Made by a program: the position numbers and the translations under genes. A DNA stretch of 28,561 nt, taken from positions 1 through 28,561 of the forward strand of contig CAZYTO010000030.1 in assembly GCA_964650405.1 (NCBI GenBank). Direction: 5' to 3'. The notes below the pieces were generated by a model. It was not told the origin of the DNA and did not search any database. It worked only from the letters and a program-made list of their open reading frames with translations. The DNA comes from CAZYTO01 sp964650405 (lineage in GTDB: Bacteria > Acidobacteriota > Thermoanaerobaculia > Gp7-AA8). Of this stretch, positions 7,136 through 15,255 are shown piece by piece. Numbering within the stretch: the first letter of the stretch is position 1; every line of letters begins with the position of its first letter.

Positions 7136-7221
7136 GGTACCGGGTAACAGGTACCGGGTAACGCGTACCGGGATGACGTGTCGCGCTGAGATCCGTTACC
7201 CGGTACCTGTTACCCGGTACC
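7136..7221. repeat. Perfect 27-bp inverted repeat of GGTACCGGGTAAC words
   Basis: The arms 7136-7162 and 7195-7221 are exact reverse complements, each built of two copies of GGTACCGGGTAAC(A). The loop is 32 nt. The structure lies directly after the ispH stop (minus strand) and before the DUF3108 start, so it may terminate ispH transcription. The same word occurs at 23584-23617. Confidence 0.92.
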
Positions 7222-7225
7222 TCCC

Positions 7226-8068
7226 TCAGAGCGCCGCGATTCTCCGCTCCACCTCGTCCACCACGTAATCCGGTGTGGAGGAGCCGGCGGTGAGGCCGAC
7301 GCCGTGTTTGCCGAGGAACCAGGCCGGGTCGAGGTCCTCGGCGCCCTGGACGAGATAGGCGGGCTTGGTGTCCCGGCAGATCTCCCAGAGGTGTTTCGTG
7401 TTGGCGCTCTTCTTCCCGCCGATGACGACGATGACGTCGATCTCCGGGTCGTGGGCCAGGGCGCGCGCGGCGTCCTGGTTTTCCTTCGTGGCGTAACAGA
7501 TGGTGTCGGCGCGCTCGACGAGACCGGCGTGTCCCTCGATGGTCCGCACGACTTCTTCGAACTCCTCGGCGTTCAGGGTGGTCTGGTAGAACACCTTCAG
7601 CTTCGGATAGACCGACCAGTCGACTGCGTTCGCCTGTGCCACGTTGGTGACGATGTGGTAGCTCGCCGGATCGAGGTCGTGGGTGTAGCCGATCACTTCC
7701 CGATGCTGGGGATCGCCGATGAAGATCAGGTGGAAGCCGCCGGCCAGCGCGTCCTTCGACTCGCGGTGGATGTCGTAGACGAACTTGCAGGTGGTATCGA
7801 GGATCTTGAGGCCGGTGGCCGAGGCCACATTGTGGTAGGAGGGAGGCACGCCGTGGGCGGAAAAGACGATCGTGTCCTCGCTGACGTCGCCGATCATCTC
7901 CACCGTGCGCACGCCGAGGCCTTCCATCTCCTCGACCACGCGCTCGTTGTGCACCACTTGCCCGAGAATGGCCCCGCGGCCGCCGGCCGCGGCAAAACGC
8001 TTGACCTTCAGATCGGCGATGCGAACGCCGGAACAGAAGCCATACTTCGCTGCCCGCTTCACTATCAT
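7226..8068 (-). CDS. ispH: 4-hydroxy-3-methylbut-2-enyl diphosphate reductase
   Basis: IspH (LytB) performs the last step of the MEP isoprenoid pathway, reducing HMBPP to IPP and DMAPP with a [4Fe-4S] cluster. The three cluster cysteines are seen in GFCSGV (residue 12), DTTCKFV (about 93) and TICYATKENQ (about 190). The substrate-site motifs VVHNERVV, FSAHGVPP, KSANTKHL and GLTAGSSTPD are also present. It has 280 residues, slightly short for the family (about 280-320) but complete, from ATG 8068. A 63-bp spacer separates it from a divergent MFS gene, and a 27-bp inverted repeat follows it. Its presence shows the organism makes isoprenoids by the MEP route. Confidence 0.97.
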   Translation of the reverse strand: MIVKRAAKYGFCSGVRIADLKVKRFAAAGGRGAILGQVVHNERVVEEMEGLGVRTVEMIGDVSEDTIVFSAHGVPPSYHNVASATGLKILDTTCKFVYDIHRESKDALAGGFHLIFIGDPQHREVIGYTHDLDPASYHIVTNVAQANAVDWSVYPKLKVFYQTTLNAEEFEEVVRTIEGHAGLVERADTICYATKENQDAARALAHDPEIDVIVVIGGKKSANTKHLWEICRDTKPAYLVQGAEDLDPAWFLGKHGVGLTAGSSTPDYVVDEVERRIAAL

Positions 8069-8114
8069 CGAGTCACTTAACGCCGCAAAGCGAGTGAAGA
8101 ATTCTCGGACCCTC

Positions 8115-8120
8115 TACAAT
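8115..8120 (+). promoter_or_regulatory. Possible -10 box of a leaderless MFS transcript
   Basis: TACAAT lies 11 nt before the ATG at 8132, and no Shine-Dalgarno sequence precedes that ATG. If it is a -10 element, transcription would begin within a few bases of the start codon. No convincing -35 was found. Confidence 0.3.
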
Positions 8121-8131
8121 CCCTCCGCCAC

Positions 8132-9349
8132 ATGCCCCCATCCTCACCCGCACCGGCCACCTGCACACCTGAACCCCTCTTCACACCACGCTTCGTGCTG
8201 CTGTGGTGCTATTCCTTCGTCACCTTCTTCTCGGCCTTCCAGCTCCTGCCGACCTTCCCCCTGCGTATCCTGGAGCTCGGCGGGACGCAGGCCCAGGCCG
8301 GCTGGTTCCTCTCCGTCTACACCTTCGCCAGCGCCTTTGCCGCGCCGGTGATGGGGAGCATCGCCGACCACATCGGGCGCCGGCGGATGCTCATCGGCGC
8401 CTCCCTGGCCTTCATCGCCTTCTCCCTGCTGTACGGCGTCGTCACGCACCTGCCGCTGCTCCTCCTCGTGGGCGCCATCCACGGCTCGATCTGGTCGGGC
8501 ATCCTCTCCTCCTCCTCGGCCATCATGAGCGAGTACATCCCCGAGTCGCGGCGCACCCAGGGATTCGCCTTCTGGGGACTGGCCAGCAACGGCGCCATCG
8601 CCATCGCGCCTGCCGTCGGCCTGTGGGTCTTTCACTACGGCTGGGAGAAGCTCTGCATCGAGATGGCCGGCTTGTCGCTCCTGATGACCGCCGGCGCGCT
8701 GCTGCAACAGTCCCATGCTCCCCGCGCGGAAGGATCGGCGAGACTCTCCGACGCCTGGGACTGGCACGTGGTCCTGGTGACAACGACGCTGACCATGCTG
8801 GCCCTCGGCTACGGCGGCATCACCAGCTACGCAGCGATCTTCGCGCGGCAGCAGAACATCCGGCCCGATTCGCTCTACTTCACCTTCTTCGCCGGCACGA
8901 CCACGCTGGTGCGCGTCTTCACCTCGCACCTCGGCGACCGCTTCGGCTATCGCGCCGTGCTCTTCCCCTCGCTCCTGCTCGTGCCCGTGGCGTTCGTCAC
9001 CCTGGCCTTCACCACCCGGCGCTGGGAAATGATCGCCTCCGCCGTCATCTTCGGCATCAGCTTCGGCAGCGCCTACCCCGCCTTCGTCACGTTCATCCTG
9101 GCCAATACCGACCCGGCCCGGCGGGCCCGGACCTTCGGCAGCATCATCTGGGCCTTCGACACCGGGATCGGCGCCGGGTCGCTGACCATCGGCACGATCG
9201 GCGCACATTACGGGCTGAACCGCGGCTTCCTGGCCGCCGCCGCGTTCTCGAGCCTGGCCCTGCCGCTCTTCCTGCTGACGTCGGGACACATCCTCCGCCG
9301 TGGCACTTCCTTTGCTGGCGCACTCGGGCATGCAACCGTCTCCGAATGA
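8132..9349 (+). CDS. Major facilitator superfamily transporter
   Basis: This 405-residue MFS protein has twelve hydrophobic segments. The family loop motif after helix 2 reads GSIADHIGRRRM (about residues 72-83), and a related HLGDRFGYR follows helix 8. N-terminal residues 1-20 are Pro/Ser/Thr-rich and soluble. It is an inner-membrane secondary transporter, probably efflux, of unknown substrate. It is transcribed divergently from ispH. The small membrane-protein gene that follows overlaps its last 20 nt. The start ATG 8132 lacks a ribosome site, and the first in-frame upstream stop leaves little alternative. Confidence 0.9.
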   Translation: MPPSSPAPATCTPEPLFTPRFVLLWCYSFVTFFSAFQLLPTFPLRILELGGTQAQAGWFLSVYTFASAFAAPVMGSIADHIGRRRMLIGASLAFIAFSLLYGVVTHLPLLLLVGAIHGSIWSGILSSSSAIMSEYIPESRRTQGFAFWGLASNGAIAIAPAVGLWVFHYGWEKLCIEMAGLSLLMTAGALLQQSHAPRAEGSARLSDAWDWHVVLVTTTLTMLALGYGGITSYAAIFARQQNIRPDSLYFTFFAGTTTLVRVFTSHLGDRFGYRAVLFPSLLLVPVAFVTLAFTTRRWEMIASAVIFGISFGSAYPAFVTFILANTDPARRARTFGSIIWAFDTGIGAGSLTIGTIGAHYGLNRGFLAAAAFSSLALPLFLLTSGHILRRGTSFAGALGHATVSE

Positions 9350-9494
9350 CGACGATGAATACGTGAGCCGCAAAGTGATCGTGGAGCACAGCGCCTCCAG
9401 CGGCAGCGCCGGATCCACGCTGTGGGTGATCGCCATCATCGTCGTGATCGCGGCAATCCTGGTCGCGTACATCCTCCTGCACCTGCACCGGTAA
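9330..9494 (+). CDS. Small single-pass membrane protein
   Basis: This 54-residue protein has an acidic N-terminal part (MQPSPNDDDEY), a Ser/Gly-rich linker and one strongly hydrophobic helix (LWVIAIIVVIAAILVAYILL, about residues 32-51), ending in HLHR. The start ATG 9330 lies within the end of the MFS gene (20-nt overlap), suggesting translational coupling. The hydrophobic profile supports coding, but no family is recognised. It could be a small accessory subunit of the transporter (inference). Confidence 0.65.
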   Translation: MQPSPNDDDEYVSRKVIVEHSASSGSAGSTLWVIAIIVVIAAILVAYILLHLHR

Positions 9495-9625
9495 AAGGAC
9501 GAAGGTAGAAAACGAAGGGCGAGCATTCGAACGCCGCCGTAGCGCCTGGACAGAATCCTGGGCAAAATCCCGGCCCTCCTTCGCCCTTCATCCTCGCCCT
9601 TCGCCCTTCCCGTTCCGCCCTTCGT
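9495..9625. repeat. GAAGGGCGA-word inverted repeat spacer
   Basis: CGAAGGGCGAG at 9513-9523 pairs exactly with CTCGCCCTTCG at 9593-9603. The right side continues as a degenerate array of CCCTTCG/CCTTC words to about 9624. It begins immediately after the stop of the small membrane protein and ends just before the second MFS gene. The same word on the same strand as the left arm is found at 17510-17540. Confidence 0.7.
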
Positions 9626-10301
9626 TATATCGTCCCGCCGTGCCAGCGCCCGAAAGCAAGGCGAAGCTCGAGCCCCAGGTCCGCCTCCTCGGCCTGATCT
9701 CGCTGCTGAACGATACGGCCAGCGAGATGATCTATCCCCTCCTGCCCGTCTTTCTCGTCTCGACCCTCGGCGCGACGCCGCTCATCGTCGGGCTGATCGA
9801 AGGAGCGGCGGACGCGCTGGCCTCGGTGCTGAAGCTCGCGGCGGGCTGGCTCTCGGATCGTTTGCCGCGGCGCAAGCCGCTCGTGGTGGGCGGCTACGCC
9901 CTCGCCGCGCTCTCCCGCGCCTGGATCGGAGTGGCCTCGAGCTGGCCCTCCGTCCTCGCGGCACGGCTGCTCGACCGCACCGGCAAAGGCGTCCGCTCCG
10001 CGCCGCGGGATGCCATCATCGCCGACGTCACGCCGGAGCCCGACCGCGGACGCGCGTTCGGCTTCCAGCGCGCCCTCGATCACACCGGGGCCGTGGCCGG
10101 ACCGCTGCTCGCCCTCGCGCTGCTGCAGGCGGGGCACGTGACTCTGCGCCACGTCTTTCTCATCGCCGTCATTCCCGGCGCGGTGGGCGTGGTGATGCTG
10201 GCAGGGGCCCTGCGCGAGCCGATGCGCAAGTCGAGGACGGACGATCCCGGCTGTCAAACCGTGAATCCGCCGGAAATCGCGGCCTCGGGGACGGTCGCGC
10301 G

Positions 10302-10329
10302 GGGGGACGGACAGGATTGTCCGTCCTCC
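10302..10329. repeat. GGACGGACA palindrome inside the MFS gene
   Basis: GGACGGACA (10305-10313) and TGTCCGTCC (10318-10326) form a perfect 9-bp stem with a 4-nt loop. With one G-T pair the stem extends to 12 bp. It is the same palindrome as the terminator-like hairpin at 20801-20828, here in frame within a coding region. Confidence 0.8.
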
Positions 10330-10873
10330 ACATTGCCCCCGCCTCCGTCCACGATCGTCCCGATCCCGAGGCGCTTCTGGGGCGCGCTTGCGGCCATCGG
10401 CCTCTTCGCCCTCGCCAACTCCAGCGATGCCTACCTGATCCTGCAGGCGCATGCAGCGGGGGTGACGACGATCCTGCTGCCGCTGCTCTGGTCGGCGCTT
10501 CACGTCATCAAGTCGCTCTTCTCCACGGCTGCCGGCGCGCTGTCGGACCGCATCGGCCGGCGGTCGCTGCTCGTCATCGGATGGAGCGTCTACGCCCTCG
10601 TCTACTTCGTCTTCCCCGCCGCCCGCTCGCTGCCGTTCTTCTTCGCCCTCTTCGTCGTCTACGCCATCCCGTTCACCCTGACCGAGGGCGCGGAGCGGGC
10701 CTGGATCAGCGACATCGTGCCGGCCGGCGCCCGGGGCCGCAGCTTCGGTTACTACTACTTCGTCACGGGAGCGGGCGTGCTGGCGGGGACGGCCCTCTTC
10801 GGCGAGCTGTACGAGCACGTCTCGCCCGCCGCGGCCTTCGACACGGGAGCGGTACTGGCCATCGTGGCCGCCG

Positions 10874-11784
<911 letters not shown>

Positions 11785-11788
<4 letters not shown>

Positions 11789-12339
11789 AGCGGGCTCCCC
11801 TTTCCCGTCTCCAGCCGTTCGATCATCGACTCCAGCCTCCGCACTTGCGTCACCTCCTGCTTGGCCTCGGTGATCCAGCGCAGGTAGTTGCGGCGATGGC
11901 TCGGCGGCAGGGCTTCGAAGGCGGCCCGCGCCTTCGGCCGCCGGGCCAGGGCCTTGGTGACGAAGGGCGGCACCGGGTCGTCGCTCGACAGGCGCGGCGG
12001 CGGGGGCGTTATGTCGTGCGGACGCTTCTCCAGGCCTGCCGGCGTCATCTTCCCCTCGGCCACCATCCGCTCGAAGCGCTCCAGGTTGATGGCCGACCAG
12101 TTGCGGAGGTTCCTCCGCGGCGTGAAGCGCTGGAGGTAGAAGTGGTCATCCAGCGGATGGGCCTTGGTGTCGATCCACCCGAAGCAGAGGGCTTCTTCCA
12201 CCGCCTCGACGTACGTCACCGTGCGCTGGCCGCTGCCCTTCTTGGCGAAGGCCAGCCAGACGTCGTCGGCACGGTCGTGATTGCGCTTCAGCCACGTACG
12301 CCACTGGGCCCGCGATCGAACCTTGAGAAAGTCAGGCAT
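11785..12339 (-). CDS. YdeI/OmpD-associated family protein
   Basis: This 184-residue protein has the YdeI/OmpD-associated (OmdA) family pattern. An N-terminal RAQWRTWLKRNHDRADDVWLAF is followed by EAVEEALCFGWIDTK, FTPRRNLRNWSAINLERFERM, and a C-terminal ALPPSHRRNYLRWITEAK. The biochemical role is unknown; the family is cytoplasmic. It starts at ATG 12339. Its stop overlaps the prs-like start (GTGA), so the two are very likely co-translated. The spacer upstream contains the yebC terminator and GAACGA-type repeats. Confidence 0.88.
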
Positions 12340-12445
12340 GTCGAACGAGGAATGATGAACGAGGAACGACGAATTCGAAACCGGAAATGCAAATGGCGGC
12401 CGGAGCCGCCATTGTTCGTTATTCGTTGTTCGTTGTTCGTTCCGC
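12340..12445. repeat. AACGA/TTCGTT word inverted repeat around yebC terminator
   Basis: On the left (12345-12378) lie GAACGAGGAA and GAACGAGGAACGACGAA words. On the right (12411-12440) lies a degenerate TTCGTT(A/G) array. Pairing of the two sides is partial. Between them is the compact hairpin at 12392-12413. Confidence 0.65.
12392..12413 (-). terminator. Hairpin terminator downstream of yebC
   Basis: AATGGCGGC and GCCGCCATT form a perfect 9-bp stem with a 4-nt loop, 33 nt past the yebC stop. On the minus strand it is followed by a T-rich stretch (TTGCATTT). Confidence 0.7.
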
Positions 12446-13192
12446 TTACGCGGTTTCCATCATCTCGGCGGGGATGTCGAAGTTCGAATAGACGTTCTGT
12501 ACGTCTTCGTGATCGTCGAGCACTTCCAGGAGGCGGATCATCTGCTTGGCCTTGGCCTCGTCGAGCGTGACGTAGTTCGAGGGGATCTGGCCGAGCTTGG
12601 CCTCGACGGTGGCGATCTTGTTCGACTCCAGGGCCTGGCGCACGGCTTCGAAGTTCTCCGGCGCGGTGTAGACCTCGAACGTTTCGGGATCGTCGGCCTG
12701 GAGGTCGTCGGCACCGGCTTCGAGGACGATCTCCATCAGCTTGTCCTCGCCCACGGCGCTGCGCTCGACGGCGAAGTAGCCCTTGCGCTCAAACTGGAAG
12801 CGCACCGAGCCGGGAGTGCCGAGGTTGCCGCCGTGCTTCTCGAACATGTGGCGGATCTCGGGAGTGGTGCGGTTGGTGTTGTCGGTCATGGCCTCGACCA
12901 TGAGGGCCACGCCGCCGGGACCGTACCCTTCATACGTGAGCTCTTCGTAGGTCACGCCCTCGATCTCACCGGTGCCGCGCTTGATGGCGCGCTCGATGTT
13001 GTCCTTGGGCATGTTGTTCGCCTTCGCCTCGGCGATGGCAGCGCGCAGACGCGGATTCCCGCCCGGATCGCCGCCGCCCATTCGCGCGGCAACGGTCATT
13101 TCCTTCAGAATGCGCGTGAAGATCTTCCCGCGCTTCGCGTCGGCAGCACCCTTTTTGTGCTTGATGGTGCTCCATTTACTGTGGCCAGACAT
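12446..13192 (-). CDS. yebC: YebC/PmpR-family protein
   Basis: This 248-residue YebC/PmpR/TACO1 family protein begins with MSGHSKWSTIKHKKGAADAK, the family's invariant start, and has RLRAAIAEAKANNMPKDNIE, YEGYGPGGVALMVE and MFEKHGGNLG. Members act as transcription regulators or, as recently shown for several, help ribosomes through proline-rich stalls. The length is typical. The start ATG 13192 has AAGGAG 9-10 nt upstream. A 72-bp spacer divides it from a divergent small gene. Confidence 0.97.
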   Translation of the reverse strand: MSGHSKWSTIKHKKGAADAKRGKIFTRILKEMTVAARMGGGDPGGNPRLRAAIAEAKANNMPKDNIERAIKRGTGEIEGVTYEELTYEGYGPGGVALMVEAMTDNTNRTTPEIRHMFEKHGGNLGTPGSVRFQFERKGYFAVERSAVGEDKLMEIVLEAGADDLQADDPETFEVYTAPENFEAVRQALESNKIATVEAKLGQIPSNYVTLDEAKAKQMIRLLEVLDDHEDVQNVYSNFDIPAEMMETA

Positions 13193-13264
13193 GAGAGGCA
13201 GCTCCTTGATGTTTTGGCAGGACGGGCACGGAGGCCGGGCCCGCAGGGCCGAAAATTATAGCCG

Positions 13265-13461
13265 ATGACCCCCGAATTCCCGATCCGGATTCTCTTCGAC
13301 GACGGCGAGGTGGTCGAAATCGACTCCCCCGAGGCCATCGCCGAGGCCGTCCACTCGCTCGATTCCGACGACCCGAAGTCTGGGTGCGCGACGCCCTCGA
13401 CCGGAATGTCACGCTGCGCGTACGGAATGGGGTGGTGGAAGTGCTGAGTGCCGAGCCGTGA
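13265..13461 (+). CDS. Small conserved-looking protein, frameshifted
   Basis: The intact frame from ATG 13265 gives MTPEFPIRILFDDGEVVEID and continues to about DDPK, then runs into low-quality sequence and stops at 13447. If one G is restored at 13378 (AAGTCTGG to AAGGTCTGG), the frame becomes DPKVWVRDALDRNVTLRVRN and ends at TGA 13459-13461, giving 65 residues. The restored protein is a coherent beta-rich, acidic small protein. No family is recognised. The last residues (VLSAEP) lie in a GAGTGCCGAG repeat word. It may be a sequencing error or true decay. It is divergent from yebC. Confidence 0.6.
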
Positions 13462-13464
13462 CTC

Positions 13465-13616
13465 GGCATGAGGTATGAGTAATGGGGCATGAGTGGCTTT
13501 CCGGTATGCCTCGCGCGTCTCACCCGATTTCGAAGCGAGCGCATTGCTGTGACGCAAGAAGGACACCCCAGGCACGACGCGAGGCCACTCATGCCCCGTT
13601 ACTCATGCCTCATGCC
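13465..13616. repeat. 33-bp inverted repeat of GGCATGAG words
   Basis: The arms 13465-13497 and 13584-13616 match as reverse complements at 31 of 33 positions. Each arm carries GGCATGAGG(T)ATGAGTAA and GGGGCATGAGTGGC. The 86-nt loop adds a second, partial stem (GCCTCGCG and CGCGAGGC). It lies between two convergent genes, and its right arm contains the TGA stop of the NTF2-like gene. Confidence 0.9.
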
Positions 13617-13969
13617 TCCCCGTCGGCCCGGTCCGTGTTCTGCAGGGAGACGATCTTCCAGTCGGGAGCGGCGAAGACGGCGGTGAGGACGCCGTGACGC
13701 TTGGCCGACGACCACACCAGGTGGGCCAGGGCGGCGCTGTCGCCGAGGACGCGGACGGAGATCTCTTCCACCTCGAGCAGGGCTGGCTTGCGGAACTCGC
13801 GGACGAAGCGGTCTTCGATGGCCCGTGAGCCGCGAATCCACTCCCCCTCCCCGGTGATGTACTCGGCGTCGGCCGTGAAGGATCCGGCGAAGGTGCGCAG
13901 GTCCCCGCGGTTCCATGCCGCCACCAGCGCCGCGACCCGCTGGCGGATGGGATGCTCCTCGGAACGCAT
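13610..13969 (-). CDS. SnoaL/NTF2-like protein (SgcJ/EcaC family)
   Basis: This 119-residue cone-fold protein starts at ATG 13969 (MRSEEHPIRQ). It shows the family helix (RVAALVAAWNRGDLRTFAGSF), TADAEYITGEGEWIRGSRAI, a basic AIEDRFV helix and the closing strand DWKIVSLQNTD, as in the SgcJ/EcaC group. The domain serves as a small-molecule pocket and the substrate is unknown. The open frame to 14005 adds 12 residues without support. The final codons and stop lie in the right arm of the 33-bp inverted repeat. Confidence 0.82.
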   Translation of the reverse strand: MRSEEHPIRQRVAALVAAWNRGDLRTFAGSFTADAEYITGEGEWIRGSRAIEDRFVREFRKPALLEVEEISVRVLGDSAALAHLVWSSAKRHGVLTAVFAAPDWKIVSLQNTDRADGEA

Positions 13970-14009
13970 GATGTACAACGTGCGTCCTTCGTGCCGGGTT
14001 GTCACGGGG

Positions 14010-14112
14010 TCGCTGGTCGCTGGTCGCTGGTCGCTTATTCGCTTATTCGCTTATTCGCTTATTCGCTTATTCGCTTATTCGCTTATATTCGCTTAATCGC
14101 TGATTCGCTGGT
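14010..14112. repeat. Tandem octamer array (TCGCTTAT) with flanking heptamers
   Basis: Seven exact, uninterrupted copies of TCGCTTAT occupy 14031-14086. They are preceded by three copies of TCGCTGG (14010-14030) and followed by decayed copies to about 14112. No inverted partner is present. It lies in a 543-bp gene-free spacer between two minus-strand genes. Such pure arrays are prone to copy-number change. Confidence 0.95.
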
Positions 14113-14165
14113 CGCCGCGCTTCTCTCGAGTTCGCCGGGGCCTCGGTCCCCCCACCCTTCAACGT

Positions 14166-14194
14166 CAACGGCGCGCCGCTTGGGCGCGCCGTTG
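14166..14194. terminator. 12-bp hairpin in the gene-free spacer
   Basis: CAACGGCGCGCC (14166-14177) and GGCGCGCCGTTG (14183-14194) pair perfectly with a 5-nt loop. It lies about 320 nt beyond the stop of the Gly-rich protein gene on the minus strand. No T-run follows, so it is terminator-like rather than a classical intrinsic terminator. Confidence 0.5.
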
Positions 14195-14200
14195 GGCCAG

Positions 14201-14315
14201 AGGGTCAGGAGCGAAAGATGAAGCGGTCGGATTGGGGGGTAAGAATCGGAGTTGGTTCACACACACCGGCAAACGTAGGAGGGCTGCACTCGCTTCATCT
14301 CTCGCTGCTGACTCG
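14201..14315. repeat. AGCGAAAGATGAAGCG inverted repeat
   Basis: 14201-14225 and 14291-14315 match as reverse complements at about 21 of 25 positions, with a 16-bp core having one mismatch (14210-14225 against 14291-14306). The 65-nt loop shows no ORF. Confidence 0.7.
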
Positions 14316-14465
14316 CTGGGTTCGCTGTTCGCTGCTCGCTGTTCGCTGTTCGTTGGCCGCTACTCGTTGGTCGCTACTCGTTGGCCGCTGCTCGTTGGTA
14401 GCTGCTCGCTGCTCGCGGTTCACCTTCTTCCCGCTCGCCGCTCGCCGTTTTCCCACTCGCCGCCG
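14316..14465. repeat. Degenerate TTCGCTG/CTCGTTGG array
   Basis: About 150 nt consist almost wholly of 7-9 nt variants such as GTTCGCT, GCTCGCT, CTCGTTGG and GGCCGCTA. No inverted partner is seen. Together with the octamer array and hairpins it fills the spacer 13970-14512, in which I see no gene. Confidence 0.75.
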
Positions 14466-14512
14466 CGGAAGACCTGCCAGGCCAGGAACAGGTCTCCCGC
14501 GACGTGCCGGGA

Positions 14513-15067
14513 TTACAGCGTCACGCTCCAGAGGACGGCGCCGCCATTGCTGACCGCTTTGAGCGTCCGGGTGGCGGTTCCACCCGACGTCGCCGCCGGC
14601 TTCACGATGAAGACGTACGTTCCGCCGCTGAAGGGCTCCAGACCGTTCACGCGTCCGTCGATGGCCAGCGTCCACGCCGTGGAGCCGCTGGCCGTTGAGA
14701 TCGCGGTGATCTGCGAGGTCGGTGACGTGGCGCCCGACGCGGTGGTGTCGGCCACCGTCAGGAGGTTCGTGCCCGAGAGCCGCACGTCCCGCCCGCCCGA
14801 CGGCAGCGTGGCCGTGAAGGCCGTGGTGCCGGTGGACCGGATGGCCACGACTTCGAAGACGTGGCTAGTGCTGGTCGAGGTCGATGCCTCACGCGTGATG
14901 TAGATCGTGCCGTCCGAGCCGACGATGCCCCCACCCGGCCCGCCCATCCCGAAGTCTCCCGGTCCCGGCCCACCCGGCCCGCCCGGCCCGCCGTGATCAC
15001 CATTCGCCAGCGCGACACTCGCCAGCATCAGCACCGCAACGACTGTAATGACTGCCCGTTTGATCAT
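14513..15067 (-). CDS. Exported Gly- and Ser/Thr-rich hypothetical protein
   Basis: This 184-residue exported protein has a signal peptide (MIKRAVITVVAVLMLASVAL ending near ALA-N), then a Gly/Pro-rich linker (about residues 22-48, repeats of GGPGGPG). A beta-rich Ser/Thr/Gly/Ala domain follows, with DGTIYITREAS and NGGAVLWSVTL. The start ATG 15067 has AAGGAGAA 5-6 nt upstream, so the longer open frame to 15085 (MTKENT) is not used. No family is recognised. It resembles small secreted surface proteins in composition only. It is divergent from the outer-membrane protein gene. Confidence 0.75.
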   Translation of the reverse strand: MIKRAVITVVAVLMLASVALANGDHGGPGGPGGPGPGDFGMGGPGGGIVGSDGTIYITREASTSTSTSHVFEVVAIRSTGTTAFTATLPSGGRDVRLSGTNLLTVADTTASGATSPTSQITAISTASGSTAWTLAIDGRVNGLEPFSGGTYVFIVKPAATSGGTATRTLKAVSNGGAVLWSVTL

Positions 15068-15255
15068 GGTGTTCTCCTTTGTCATGACCTCTCCCTAAGA
15101 CAAGCGCGGTGCCACGTCGCCTCCTCTCGAAAGCGCGTGTTTCGCGGGGCAAAATGACGCAGCCATGCGCGTCACCGGTGCGGCCGGGTGAGGCAGGATG
15201 ACGCAGCGGGACGGGTCAGGCCTCAAAATGGCAATGGGGAGCCTCCAGTCACACC
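15068..15255. other. Divergent intergenic region
   Basis: This is a shared upstream region of two divergent envelope-protein genes. A direct repeat ATGACGCAGC occurs at about 15154 and 15198. TGACGC/GCGTCA (about 15156-15175) forms a short palindrome. Promoters for both genes should lie here, but no clear -35/-10 pair was identified. Confidence 0.35.

Noticed and set aside
14010..14465. CRISPR-like array
   Set aside because: The repeats are 7-9 nt without unique spacers and no cas genes are near. It is a tandem array, not CRISPR.
15154..15207. ATGACGCAGC direct repeat as an operator
   Set aside because: There are two copies 44 nt apart between divergent genes, but no regulator or known site matches, and such short repeats can be chance in this GC content.
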